A DNA stretch of 64,000 nucleotides from Achromobacter spanius (GTDB taxonomy: Bacteria; Pseudomonadota; Gammaproteobacteria; Burkholderiales; Burkholderiaceae_B), in assembly GCF_003994415.1 (NCBI RefSeq), contig NZ_CP034689.1:3844001-3908000 (forward strand). The letters run 5' to 3'. This document shows, piece by piece, positions 50,156 to 58,723 of the stretch. Each line of letters starts with the position of its first letter. Positions within the stretch are counted from its first letter, which is position 1. The position numbers and the translations under genes were made by a program. The notes under the pieces were generated by a model. The model did no database searches. It was not told the origin of the DNA and saw only the letters and a program-made list of their open reading frames with translations.

Positions 50156-51450
50156 TTGTGTCGCTGCTGTTCATTGTCTTTGTCGTCCTGATGTTGATCG
50201 GGGTACCGGTGGGCGTGGCGCTGGGCATCGGCGGCACCATCGCCATCGTGCTGTCCAATCTGCACACACCCTGGTATGGCTTGTTGGCCGTGCCGCAGAA
50301 CTTTTATGCGGGGCTGGCCAAGTACCCGCTGCTGGCCATCCCCATGTTCGTGCTGGTCGGCTCCATCTTTGACCGGTCGGGCGTGGCCAAGCGGCTGGTG
50401 GATTTTGCGATTGCCATCGTGGGCCGCGGCCCGGGCATGCTGCCGCTGGTGTCGATTGCGGTGGCCATGTTCCTGGGCGGTATCTCGGGTTCCGGCCCGG
50501 CCTGCGCGGCGGCGGTGGGCGCGGTGATGATCACCGCCATGTCGCGCGCGGGCTATCCGGGGTCGTTCTCGGCGTCGGTGGTGGCGGCGGGCGCGGCCAC
50601 CGACATCCTGATTCCGCCGTCGGTGGCGTTCATCATCTATTCGGTGCTGGTGCCCGGCGCGTCCGTGCCCGCGCTGTTTGCCGCCGGCATGATTCCGGGC
50701 CTGCTGGCGGGCTTTGCGCTGATCATTCCGGCCGTGTGGCTATCGCGCAAATACAAGATGGGCGCGCTGGAATCCCACCTGCCGCGCCCGCCCTTCTGGG
50801 CAAGCCTGCGCGATGCTTCATGGGGCTTGGCGGCGCCGGTGTTGATTCTGGGCGGCATGCGGCTGGGCTGGTTCACGCCCACCGAGGCGGCAGTGGTGGC
50901 CGTGTTCTACGGCTTGTTCGTGGGCGGTTTCATTCACCGCACCATCAAGCTGCGCGACCTTTTCACCATCTTGCGCGAAGCGGCCGAACTGTCCGCCGTG
51001 ATCATGCTGGTGGTGACGTTGGCCGGCATCTTTGCGTGGGCGTTGTCCACGCTGAGCGTGATTGACCCGATCACCAACGCCATCGTCAATTCCGGCTTGG
51101 GCGAATGGGGCGTGCTGTCGTTATTGGTTCTGCTGTTGATGACGGTGGGCATGTTCCTGGACGGCATCTCGATCTTTTTGATTTTCGTGCCGCTGCTGAT
51201 GCCGATTGCCAATGCCTACGGCTGGGATCCGGTGTGGTTCGGCGTGGTGCTGACCTTGAAGGTGGCGCTGGGCCAATTCACGCCGCCGCTGGCCGTGAAC
51301 CTGATGGTGTCGTGCCGCATTGCGCGCGTGCCCATGGAGTCCACGGTGCGGTGGGTAGTGTGGCTGCTGGGCTCCATGTTTTTGGTGCTGGTGGCGGTGC
51401 TGCTGTTCCCGCAACTGGCGCTGTGGCTGCCGGGGAAATTGGGTTATTGA
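50152..51450 (+). CDS. TRAP transporter large permease (DctM-like), second operon
   Basis: A 432-residue membrane protein with about 12 helices. DctM motifs are MLIGVPVGVALGIGGTIAIV, LLAIPMFVLVGSIFDRSGVA, ISGSGPACAAAVGAVMITAM, ILIPPSVAFIIYSVLVPG and FTPTEAAVVAVFYGLF. Without the C-terminal extension of the other DctM, it is the standard form. The ATG at 50152 overlaps the dctQ stop; the longer frame from 50059 is an artefact. The receptor gene follows 82 bp later. Confidence 0.95.
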   Translation: MIVSLLFIVFVVLMLIGVPVGVALGIGGTIAIVLSNLHTPWYGLLAVPQNFYAGLAKYPLLAIPMFVLVGSIFDRSGVAKRLVDFAIAIVGRGPGMLPLVSIAVAMFLGGISGSGPACAAAVGAVMITAMSRAGYPGSFSASVVAAGAATDILIPPSVAFIIYSVLVPGASVPALFAAGMIPGLLAGFALIIPAVWLSRKYKMGALESHLPRPPFWASLRDASWGLAAPVLILGGMRLGWFTPTEAAVVAVFYGLFVGGFIHRTIKLRDLFTILREAAELSAVIMLVVTLAGIFAWALSTLSVIDPITNAIVNSGLGEWGVLSLLVLLLMTVGMFLDGISIFLIFVPLLMPIANAYGWDPVWFGVVLTLKVALGQFTPPLAVNLMVSCRIARVPMESTVRWVVWLLGSMFLVLVAVLLFPQLALWLPGKLGY

Positions 51451-51532
51451 AGTTGGGCTATTGAAGCGAAAGCAAGTCCGTAGCGATCTTGATTACAACA
51501 ACAGACACACTCGCAAAGAGAGGAGACATAAC

Positions 51533-52561
51533 ATGAACTTCCGCAACCTGATCGGCGCCGCGTTGTGCGCCGCCGCCGTGGTCGGCATGACGCCCGCGCA
51601 CGCGCAGAACTACAAGTCCGAATACAAGCTGTCCATCGTGGTGGGCACGACGTTCCCGTGGGGCCAGGGCGCGGAAATCTGGTCCAAGCTGGTGCGCGAG
51701 CGCACCGATGGCCGCATCAACATCAAGGTGTACCCGGGCACGTCGCTGGTGCAAGGCGACCAGACGCGCGAATTCACCGCCATCCGCCAAGGCGTGATCG
51801 ACATGGCCGTGGGGTCCACCATCAATTGGTCGCCGCAGGTCAAGCAGTTGAACCTGTTTTCGCTGCCCTTCCTGATGCCCGACTACGCCGCCATCGACGC
51901 GCTGGTGCAAGGCGACGTGGGCCGCGAAATGTTCAAGCTGATCGAAAAAGCCGGCGTGGTGCCGCTGGCCTGGGGTGAAAACGGCTATCGCCAACTTAGC
52001 AATTCCAAGCGCGAAGTGAAATCGCCCGCCGACATGAAGGGCATGAAGCTGCGCGTGGTGGGCTCGCCGCTGTACATCGACACGTTCACGGCTTTGGGCG
52101 CGAACCCCACGCAGATGAGCTGGGCGGATGCGCAACCGGCGCTGGCTAGCGGTGCGGTGGATGGGCAGGAAAATCCGCTGTCGATCTACACGGGTTCCAA
52201 GTTGTATACGGTGGGCCAGAAGTATTTGACGCTGTGGAACTACGTGGCCGATCCGCTGATCTTCGTGGTGAACCGCGAGGTGTGGAACTCCTGGTCGGAA
52301 AAGGACCGCGACATCGTGCGCCAGGCCGCGCTGGATGCCGGCAAGCAGCAGATCGTGATTGCACGCAAGGGCGTCACGCCCAGCGACCCGTCGCTGCTGA
52401 AGGAAATCGAAGGCCACGGCGTGACGGTCACGTCCTTGTCGAAAGCGGAACACGAGGCGTTCGTGAAGACCACGAAGCCGGTTTACGACAAGTGGAAGAA
52501 GCAGATCGGCGAAGACCTGGTCAACATGGCCGAAAAATCCATCGCTGCGCGCAAGCAGTGA
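51533..52561 (+). CDS. TRAP transporter solute receptor (DctP-like), second operon
   Basis: A 342-residue periplasmic receptor with a Sec signal peptide (cleavage after TPAHA, about residue 23). DctP-type segments are YPGTSLVQGDQTREFTAIRQ, GMKLRVVGSPLYIDTFTALG and DAQPALASGAVDGQENPLSI. It binds a C4-dicarboxylate, sugar acid or similar ligand; residues do not settle which. ATG at 51533 follows AGAGAGGAGA. It is the last gene of the operon, followed by a strong terminator. Confidence 0.94.
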   Translation: MNFRNLIGAALCAAAVVGMTPAHAQNYKSEYKLSIVVGTTFPWGQGAEIWSKLVRERTDGRINIKVYPGTSLVQGDQTREFTAIRQGVIDMAVGSTINWSPQVKQLNLFSLPFLMPDYAAIDALVQGDVGREMFKLIEKAGVVPLAWGENGYRQLSNSKREVKSPADMKGMKLRVVGSPLYIDTFTALGANPTQMSWADAQPALASGAVDGQENPLSIYTGSKLYTVGQKYLTLWNYVADPLIFVVNREVWNSWSEKDRDIVRQAALDAGKQQIVIARKGVTPSDPSLLKEIEGHGVTVTSLSKAEHEAFVKTTKPVYDKWKKQIGEDLVNMAEKSIAARKQ

Positions 52562-52659
52562 AGCGAGTTGACGCCAACGTACTGATTTAGCAGCAAGCCC
52601 CAGGGGAACGACGGCGCAAGCCGCCAAACCGAGGCAGGGACGTCAGAGCCCTCCCAACC

Positions 52660-52692
52660 AAACAGGCGCCAGCCAAAAGCTGGCGCCTGTTT
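52660..52692 (+). terminator. Rho-independent terminator of the second TRAP operon
   Basis: AAACAGGCGCCAGC and GCTGGCGCCTGTTT form a 14-bp perfect stem with a 5-base loop, followed by CCTTT. It lies 99 bp after the receptor stop. Confidence 0.88.
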
Positions 52693-52704
52693 CCTTTGCG
52701 GACT

Positions 52705-52770
52705 CGTAGGATGGGTGAAGCGCGGGATGCATTCCAAAAGGAATCGGATGCGGATCGCGCGTAACCCATC
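52705..52770 (+). repeat. 66-bp dispersed palindromic repeat, copy D
   Basis: CGTAGGATGGGTGAAGCGCG at the start and CGCGCGTAACCCATC at the end, as in copy B. It begins 12 bp after the terminator hairpin. Confidence 0.87.
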
Positions 52771-52821
52771 GGGCGGAGGTGGCTTTATGGCTGCTGCCGT
52801 TAAAAACTCCACCGCTGCTTG

Positions 52822-52887
52822 ATGGGTTGCGCGCGTTGTAGGGCTTTGTTCTTGTTTAAGGATTCTCGCGCTTCACCCATCCTACGG
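52822..52887 (-). repeat. 66-bp dispersed palindromic repeat, copy E
   Basis: Inverted relative to copy D and 51 bp away; same boxes (CGCTTCACCCATCCTACG at its high-coordinate end). It ends 16 bp from the greB stop. Confidence 0.85.
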
Positions 52888-52903
52888 GTATCCCAAGGCG
52901 ATC

Positions 52904-53452
52904 CTACGGGTATCGCACTTCCATGATGTCCAGCTCTTCTATTCCGCCGGGGGTTCGCAGCACTACCGTGTCGCCTTCTCTTGCTTTGATCAGCGCGCGG
53001 GCGACGGGGGAAATCCAGCTGATTTTTCCGGCCAGGGGCTCGGCTTCGTCGACGCCGACGATGGTGACGGTGTGGTCTTCGCCGGCCTTGTCGCTGTACA
53101 ACACCGTGGCGCCGAAGAAGACCTGGTCGCGGTTGGGCTGCAAGGCGGGGTCGACCACTTCGGCGATGTCCAGGCGCTTGGTCAAAAAGCGCATGCGGCG
53201 GTCGATTTCGCGCAGGCGTTTCTTGCCGTAGAGATAGTCGCCGTTTTCGGAACGGTCGCCGTTGGAGGCTGCCCACGACACCACCTGCACTACCGACGGG
53301 CGCTCTACGTTCATCAGGTGCGTCAGTTCGGCGCGCAGGCGTTCGTAGCCTTCGGGGGTCATGTAGTTCTTGGTGCCCGCGGGCAAGGCTTGGGCTTGCG
53401 GCAGGTCGTCGTCGTCCTCGTTGTCGGACTCTTTAACAAAGGCTTTGTTCAT
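52904..53452 (-). CDS. greB: Transcript cleavage factor GreB
   Basis: A 182-residue Gre factor. The N-terminal coiled coil carries the acidic tip NGDRSENGDYLYGKKRLREI, whose Asp/Glu place magnesium in the RNA polymerase active site. The C-terminal FKBP-like domain is normal (ISWISPVARALIKAREGDTV). An N-terminal acidic extension (KESDNEDDDDLPQAQ) of about 20 residues distinguishes it from E. coli GreB. It rescues backtracked polymerase by stimulating RNA cleavage. The ATG at 53452 is chosen; 36 bp upstream codons add nothing conserved. Confidence 0.93.
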   Translation of the reverse strand: MNKAFVKESDNEDDDDLPQAQALPAGTKNYMTPEGYERLRAELTHLMNVERPSVVQVVSWAASNGDRSENGDYLYGKKRLREIDRRMRFLTKRLDIAEVVDPALQPNRDQVFFGATVLYSDKAGEDHTVTIVGVDEAEPLAGKISWISPVARALIKAREGDTVVLRTPGGIEELDIMEVRYP

Positions 53453-53514
53453 AGCGGCTGCGCCGCAGTGGCGCGATCCCAATATCAATGGCTTGCAGGG
53501 TGGGCGGCGTTGAT

Positions 53515-53610
53515 GGCCGCCCGCGTCAAACTTGCAGAGGCAGCGACGTTGGCCGCCCGCGTCAAACTTGCAGAGGCAGCGACGTTGGCCACCCGCGTCA
53601 AGCTTGCAGG
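53515..53610. repeat. Tandem 36-bp repeats in the greB leader
   Basis: Two near-exact 36-bp units (53515-53550, 53551-53586; beginning GGCCGCCCGCGTCAAACTTG) and a third diverged, partial unit to about 53610. They lie between the greB start and the stop of the PHP gene. They resemble a minisatellite, and their length could vary between strains. Confidence 0.9.
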
Positions 53611-53629
53611 GTGGCCAACGTCGCCCGCG

Positions 53630-54475
53630 TCAGAACCAGTCGTGCCAGACCGGCTTCAGGTCGGACGGCAGCGACGGTAGGCGGCCCAGGTCGATGCGGC
53701 TTTCCTTGGGGCTGTGGAAGTCAGACCCGCGCGACGCCAGGAAGCCATAGCGGCGCGCCACCTCGGCATACTGGCGGGCTTCTTCCACGGTGTGGCTGCC
53801 GGTGGTGACTTCGATGCCCTCGCCGCCCAACTGCAAAAATTCGTCGAACAGCGCGGCGAATTGCAGCGGCGTGTATTTATAGCGGCCCGGGTGCGCGATG
53901 ACCGCGCGGCCGCCCGCGCCACGGATCCAGCCCACTGCTTCGGCCAGCGTGGCCCATTGCATGGGCACGTGGCCGGGGCGGTCGTCGCCCAAATGTTTGG
54001 TGAATACGGTTTGCACGTCGGGGCAATAACCCGCCTCGACAAGATAACGCGCAAAGTGGGTGCGGCTGATCAATTCAGGGTTGCCGGCAAAGGGCAGCGC
54101 GCCTTCGTAGGCGCCAGGCATGCCCATGTCCGCAAGACGATCACCGATGCGCTTGGCGCGTTCGGCGCGGCCCGATCGGGTCTTGCGCAAGCCCGCGACC
54201 AAGTCAGCGTTCCCCGGATCAAATTGCAGGCCCACGATGTGTACCGTCAGGCCCGCCCACGTGACCGAGATTTCAACGCCGGTGGAAAACCGCATGCCCA
54301 GGTCTTGCGCCGCGCTGGCAGCTTCGGCCAGGCCGCCCACTTCGTCGTGATCCGTCAATGCCCAGACGTCGACGCCGTTGGCGTGCGCGCGCTGCGCCAC
54401 GTCGCGAGGCGCCAGCGCGCCGTCGGAGACGGTGGAATGGCAGTGCAGATCAATGTTCAGGGTGGGCGATTTCAT
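53630..54475 (-). CDS. PHP-domain phosphoesterase (RNase AM/TrpH-like)
   Basis: A 281-residue PHP-family metal-dependent phosphoesterase. Metal ligands are visible: IDLHCHSTVSDGAL (His-x-His around residues 10-12), ALTDHDEVGGL (around 40), GVEISVTW, AVIAHPGRY, and ASRGSDFHSPKE near the C-terminus. Relatives remove 3',5'-bisphosphate nucleotides and trim RNA 5' ends (RNase AM). The ATG at 54475 follows the hairpin at 54493-54520, and upstream codons are not conserved. It is followed by greB, possibly in the same transcript. Confidence 0.92.
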   Translation of the reverse strand: MKSPTLNIDLHCHSTVSDGALAPRDVAQRAHANGVDVWALTDHDEVGGLAEAASAAQDLGMRFSTGVEISVTWAGLTVHIVGLQFDPGNADLVAGLRKTRSGRAERAKRIGDRLADMGMPGAYEGALPFAGNPELISRTHFARYLVEAGYCPDVQTVFTKHLGDDRPGHVPMQWATLAEAVGWIRGAGGRAVIAHPGRYKYTPLQFAALFDEFLQLGGEGIEVTTGSHTVEEARQYAEVARRYGFLASRGSDFHSPKESRIDLGRLPSLPSDLKPVWHDWF

Positions 54476-54492
54476 CGGGCTATTGTAGAGAA

Positions 54493-54520
54493 GCCCCGGC
54501 ACCCTGAATAGCGCCGGGGC
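54493..54520 (-). terminator. Terminator-like hairpin upstream of the PHP gene
   Basis: GCCCCGGC and GCCGGGGC form a perfect 8-bp stem with a 12-base loop, 25 bp after the stop of the alpha/beta-hydrolase gene on the minus strand and just before the PHP start. It is followed by TTCTCT. Confidence 0.6.
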
Positions 54521-54545
54521 GTCCCCCTAATCGCAGCGCGGACGC

Positions 54546-55478
54546 TCAGGCCAGAAGAAACGCCGCCACCGGCTCCACCTGGCTGTCCGCGATCAAGGTC
54601 GGCGCATGCCCCACTCCCGGGACTTCCAGCGCTTGGGCGCGCGGGTTGCGTTTCAGCATCTCGTCCACGGTGGCCGGCGTCAGCAGGTCGGACTTCTCAC
54701 CGCGCACGATCAGGATGGGGCACGGCACGGCGTCGTAGGACCGCCACAGAATCTCTTCACCCGCCGCCAATTCTTCCGGCGTTTGCGCGGCCAGCGCCTG
54801 GGCCAGCGCCAAGTCGTAGTGCTTGACCCATTTGCCGCCGAATTCCGGGTACAGGTATTGGGCCAGATCTTTCCATTGCGCGTCGGTGTGCGGTCCGAAA
54901 GTCTCGGAATTCGCGCGCATGGTGGCCACCGCTTCCTCGAACGAGGCAAACTCGCCCGGCTGGCCCACGTATTGGCCGATGCGCGACAAGGCGCCGGTTT
55001 CCAGGCGCGGCCCCACATCGTTCAGCACCAGCTTGCTCAGCCGGATGCCATGGTCGGGGAGCAGCATGCCCGCATGCGGGCGCATGGCCTGCATGGCGGT
55101 GGCGAACACCGCGGCGCCGGACAGCGCCATGGCGATCAAGCCGCCCATCGACGTGCCCACCCAGGCCAGCGTGGCGGGCTGCAAGCGCGCAATCAGCGTC
55201 ACCATGTCGGACACGTACTGCGGCACCGTGTAGAACGCGGGGTTGACCAGCCAGTCAGAGCGGCCTCGGCCCACCACGTCGGGGCACACCACGCGGTAGC
55301 GGCCGGCCAGCCGGCGCGCCAGCACGTCGAAATCGCGCCCGCTTCGGGTCAGCCCGTGTACGCACAGCAGCACTTGATCGTTGGCCGGGTCGCCCCATTC
55401 CCAGTAGGCCATGCGATGCAAGCCGGCCGGGCTGGCGCAGGTGACGAATTCCAAGCGGGGTTGCAGGCTGGCGTCCAA
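54546..55478 (-). CDS. Alpha/beta hydrolase
   Basis: A 310-residue hydrolase. Oxyanion region LLCVHGLTRSGRDFDVLARR (around 37-56), nucleophile elbow WVGTSMGGLIAMALSG (Ser around 108), and C-terminal His in EVPGVGHAPTLIAD. There is a lid-like insertion after the nucleophile. The family is similar to small-molecule esterases and dienelactone/haloalkane-type hydrolases; substrate unknown. The start is uncertain: TTG at 55478 has a GGAGTG site 7 bp upstream and gives MDASLQPRLEF. A GTG at 55487 and further upstream codons to 55589 are less likely. Confidence 0.83.
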   Translation of the reverse strand: MDASLQPRLEFVTCASPAGLHRMAYWEWGDPANDQVLLCVHGLTRSGRDFDVLARRLAGRYRVVCPDVVGRGRSDWLVNPAFYTVPQYVSDMVTLIARLQPATLAWVGTSMGGLIAMALSGAAVFATAMQAMRPHAGMLLPDHGIRLSKLVLNDVGPRLETGALSRIGQYVGQPGEFASFEEAVATMRANSETFGPHTDAQWKDLAQYLYPEFGGKWVKHYDLALAQALAAQTPEELAAGEEILWRSYDAVPCPILIVRGEKSDLLTPATVDEMLKRNPRAQALEVPGVGHAPTLIADSQVEPVAAFLLA

Positions 55479-55698
55479 ACTAATCACTCCACGTATCGGC
55501 GGGCGCCGCAACGGCGGCCCACCAGGGCGCACTAGTGTAATCGCGTCAGCCGGACATTCGCATGACGGCGACGGCGCGGCCGGGTGCAATTCAGACGCCG
55601 CGCCCCGTGCTGGACACTGCGCCCGCGCCTCGCTACGATCACCCCATTCTCATCGGCGCCCCCTTGTCGCGGCGGTACGGAATTGCCGTTAGCTATCA

Positions 55699-55729
55699 GG
55701 CCGATCCAATCATTAAATTGGAATCGGCC
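55699..55729. promoter_or_regulatory. Strong dyad upstream of cfa
   Basis: GGCCGATCCAAT (55699-55710) and ATTGGAATCGGCC (55717-55729) pair with one bulged A and a 6-base AT loop. It lies 70 bp before the cfa start in an otherwise featureless 323-bp gap. It has no T-run, so it looks more like a DNA operator or a leader hairpin than a terminator. Confidence 0.6.
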
Positions 55730-55801
55730 GCCGGTTGGGGCGAGAGTTATGAGCTTCAGGCATTGCCAGATCAGTCATCCCAAAATTGATATGGAGTCCG
55801 T

Positions 55802-56989
55802 ATGCAGCAAAGCAGTCCTGTCTCTCCGCTAACCGCTGACCACTCGTCGCCCGACGTCAGCCCCCCTCCCCCCGAACCACCGAAAGTGCTGCAGGACGTG
55901 CTGTCCCGGGCCGACGTGCAGATCAACGGCACGCGCCCCTGGGACATCCAGGTACATGACAAGCACATGTACGAGCGCGTCTTCGCCAGTTGGTCGCTGG
56001 GCCTTGGCGAGTCCTATATGGACGGGGAATGGGACTGCGAACAACTGGACGAACTCTTCACCCGCCTGCTGCGCGCCGACATGGGCTCGGCCGCGTTGGG
56101 CGTGGCGCGCATCAAGCTGATTGCCGAGCACCTGCGCCACAAGCTGTTCAACCTGCAGTCCAAGCACCGCGCCTTTGAAGTGGGCGAACAGCATTACGAC
56201 GCCGGCAATGACGTGTTCGAAGCCATGCTGGACAGCCGCATGATCTATTCCTGCGCGTACTGGGAAAACGCCCAGACGCTGGAAGACGCCCAACTGGCCA
56301 AGCTGGACATGATCTGCCGCAAGCTGCAGCTCAAGCCCGGCGAGACGCTGCTGGACATTGGCTGCGGCTGGGGTGGGCTGGCCAAGTTCGCCGCCGAGAA
56401 CTACGGCGTGACGGTCACGGGCGTGACGGTGTCCAAGGAACAGTTGGCGCTGGCGCAGGAACGGGTCAAGGGCTTGCCGGTGCAACTGCTGCTGCAAGAC
56501 TATCGCGACCTGCAAGGCAGCTTCGACAAGGTCGTATCGGTGGGCATGTTTGAACACGTCGGCCCCAAGAACTACGACACCTACTTCAACAACGTGCAAC
56601 GCCTGATGGCGCCGGACGGCATCTTCCTCTTGCACACGATCGGCATCGCGGCCACCAGCCAAAGCACCGACCCGTGGATTGACCGCTACGTGTTCCCCAA
56701 CGGCAAGCTGCCGTCCGCGCGCGAAATCGCCACGGCCGTGGAACACCGCTTCATCATCGAAGACTGGCACAACTTCGGCACCGACTACGACCGCACGCTG
56801 ATGGCCTGGTGGGACCGCTTTGAGCGCGCCTGGCCGGCCTTGCAGTCACGCTACGGCACGCGCTTTTACCGCATGTGGAAATACTATCTGATGTGTTGCG
56901 CGGGCTTTTTCCGGTCACGCGAAGGCCAGCTCTGGCAAGTGATCCTGACGCACCCGCAGCGCCCGGACGTATACCGCTCGCTGCGCTGA
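55802..56989 (+). CDS. cfa: Cyclopropane-fatty-acyl-phospholipid synthase
   Basis: A 395-residue Cfa, close to the classical length. The N-terminal lipid-binding domain is followed by the SAM domain, with DIGCGWGGLAKFAAENYGVT (around residue 183) and SVGMFEHVGPKNYDTYFNNV. The active-site approach is HYDAGNDVFEAMLDSRMIYS (around 131) and FPNGKLPSAREIATAVE is present. It converts membrane unsaturated acyl chains to cyclopropane chains using S-adenosylmethionine, mainly in stationary phase or acid stress. ATG at 55802 follows TATGGAGTC. It is distinct from the two methyltransferases at 35-38.6 kb. Confidence 0.94.
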   Translation: MQQSSPVSPLTADHSSPDVSPPPPEPPKVLQDVLSRADVQINGTRPWDIQVHDKHMYERVFASWSLGLGESYMDGEWDCEQLDELFTRLLRADMGSAALGVARIKLIAEHLRHKLFNLQSKHRAFEVGEQHYDAGNDVFEAMLDSRMIYSCAYWENAQTLEDAQLAKLDMICRKLQLKPGETLLDIGCGWGGLAKFAAENYGVTVTGVTVSKEQLALAQERVKGLPVQLLLQDYRDLQGSFDKVVSVGMFEHVGPKNYDTYFNNVQRLMAPDGIFLLHTIGIAATSQSTDPWIDRYVFPNGKLPSAREIATAVEHRFIIEDWHNFGTDYDRTLMAWWDRFERAWPALQSRYGTRFYRMWKYYLMCCAGFFRSREGQLWQVILTHPQRPDVYRSLR

Positions 56990-57064
56990 TCGCACGCATT
57001 CACACCCATTCAAATCACGCGGCGCGTCCAAGAGACATCAAGGACGCGCCCGGCGCGGGCTTTC

Positions 57065-58723
57065 CTACGCGTCTGCCCGCGATTCTGCTCGCGCGTCTTC
57101 CAGGATCATGTCTGCCGCGCGCTCCGCGATCATGATGGTGGGCGAATTGGTGTTGCCTGATGTGATCAGCGGCATCACCGAGGCGTCCGCAATGCGCAGC
57201 CCTTCCAGCCCGAACACCCTAAGCCTCGCGTCCACCACCGCGCCGCTGTCCGCGTTCTTGCCCATGGCGCAGGTGCCCACCGGATGGAAGATGGTGGTGC
57301 CGATCTTGCCGGCCGCCTCGCGCAATTGCTCATCCGTCTGATAATCCGGACCGGGCAACCATTCCTCGGGCTGATAACGCTGCAAGGCGGGCGCGGCGGC
57401 AATGCGCCGCACCAGCCGGATGGAATCCGCCGCCACCTGGATGTCGGCTTCCGTGCTCAGGTAATTGGCCGCGATGACGGGCGCCGCGCCATCGGGCGTG
57501 CCCGCCGCCCCTTGCGCATGCACGCTGCCGCGCGAGGTAGGCCGCAGGTTGCATACGCTAGCCGTGAAGGCGTCGAAGGCATGCAGCGGTTCGCCAAACG
57601 CCCCCAGCGATAAAGGCTGCACATGGAATTCCACATTGGCGCGCGTCTGGCCGGGGTCCGACTTGGCAAACGCGCCCAACTGCGACGGCGCCATGCTCAT
57701 CGGCCCGCGTCGGCGCAGCAGGTATTCCAGCCCGATGCCGGCCTTACCCAGCCACGACCCGGCGATGCGATTCAGCGTCTTCACGCCATTGACCTTCAGG
57801 ATGACGCGCAATTGCAGATGGTCTTGCAGGTTTTCGCCCACGCCAGGCAAGGCGTGGCGCAAACCAATGCCGCTTTCACGCAGGCGCGCGGGTTCGCCGA
57901 CACCCGACAATTCAAGCAGATGCGGGGTGTTGACGGCGCCCGCCGCCATGACGACTTCACGGCGAGCGCGCACGGTAATCGTCCGCGGCGTGCCCCGCTC
58001 TTTGCCCTTGCCTTCCAGCCGCACTTGCACGCCCACGCAACGCTTGCCCTCGAACACCAGTTGCTCGGCCTGCGCACCCGTCATCACATGCAGATTGGGC
58101 CGCTTCATCACCGGCCGCAAGAATGCCTTGGCCGTGTTCCAGCGCCACCCGCTACGCTGGTTCACTTCAAAATAGCCGCTGCCGAAATTGTCGCCCCGGT
58201 TGAAGTCCTGAATCCGGGGGATGCCCTCCTGTTCGGCCGCGGCGGCAAAGGCTTCCAGGATGTCCCAGCGCAGCCGTTGCGCCTCGACCCGCCATTCCCC
58301 GCCCGCGCCATGGAATTCGTCGGCGCCACGGTGATAGTCTTCGCTGCGCTTGAAGACCGGCAGCACCTGGTCCCAGCCCCAGCCTGGGTCGCCGGACAGC
58401 GCGGCCCAGTCCTCGTAGTCTTCACGCTGGCCGCGCATGTAGATCATGCCGTTGATCGACGAGCATCCGCCCAGCACCCGGCCGCGCGGATAAATCAAGG
58501 AACGCCCGCCCAGCCCGGCTTCCTTGACCGTGCGGTACATCCAGTCGGTGCGGGGGTTGCCGATGCAATACAGGTAGCCCACGGGGATGTGGATCCAGTG
58601 GTAGTTGTCGCGGCCCCCGGCTTCCAGCAGCAGCACTTTGGTGTTGGGGTCCTGGCTGAGGCGGTTGGCCAGCACGCAGCCGGCCGAGCCCGCGCCCACG
58701 ATGACGAAATCGTATGTCTCCAT
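57065..58723 (-). CDS. GMC-family FAD oxidoreductase (choline dehydrogenase-like)
   Basis: A 552-residue flavoprotein. The dinucleotide motif VIVGAGSAGCVLANRLSQDP (around 6-25) binds FAD, followed by the GMC signature YPRGRVLGGCSSINGMIYMR (around 78-97). The catalytic His lies in IFHPVGTCAMG (around 493) and Asn in TSGNTNSPTIMIAERAADMI (around 524). It oxidises primary alcohols to aldehydes, possibly PEG-, choline- or aromatic-type alcohols. It is divergent from a LysR gene that probably controls it. The start at 58723 lies within a duplicated 13-bp sequence that also provides its ribosome site. Confidence 0.93.
   Translation of the reverse strand: METYDFVIVGAGSAGCVLANRLSQDPNTKVLLLEAGGRDNYHWIHIPVGYLYCIGNPRTDWMYRTVKEAGLGGRSLIYPRGRVLGGCSSINGMIYMRGQREDYEDWAALSGDPGWGWDQVLPVFKRSEDYHRGADEFHGAGGEWRVEAQRLRWDILEAFAAAAEQEGIPRIQDFNRGDNFGSGYFEVNQRSGWRWNTAKAFLRPVMKRPNLHVMTGAQAEQLVFEGKRCVGVQVRLEGKGKERGTPRTITVRARREVVMAAGAVNTPHLLELSGVGEPARLRESGIGLRHALPGVGENLQDHLQLRVILKVNGVKTLNRIAGSWLGKAGIGLEYLLRRRGPMSMAPSQLGAFAKSDPGQTRANVEFHVQPLSLGAFGEPLHAFDAFTASVCNLRPTSRGSVHAQGAAGTPDGAAPVIAANYLSTEADIQVAADSIRLVRRIAAAPALQRYQPEEWLPGPDYQTDEQLREAAGKIGTTIFHPVGTCAMGKNADSGAVVDARLRVFGLEGLRIADASVMPLITSGNTNSPTIMIAERAADMILEDARAESRADA

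Noticed and set aside
53515..53610. CRISPR array
   Set aside because: The 36-bp units are directly contiguous without unique spacers, and no cas genes are present. No other array-like pattern was seen.
53488..53808. Plus-strand frame with 12-residue protein repeats
   Set aside because: The repeat comes from the 36-bp DNA repeat in intergenic DNA, and the rest is antisense to the PHP gene.
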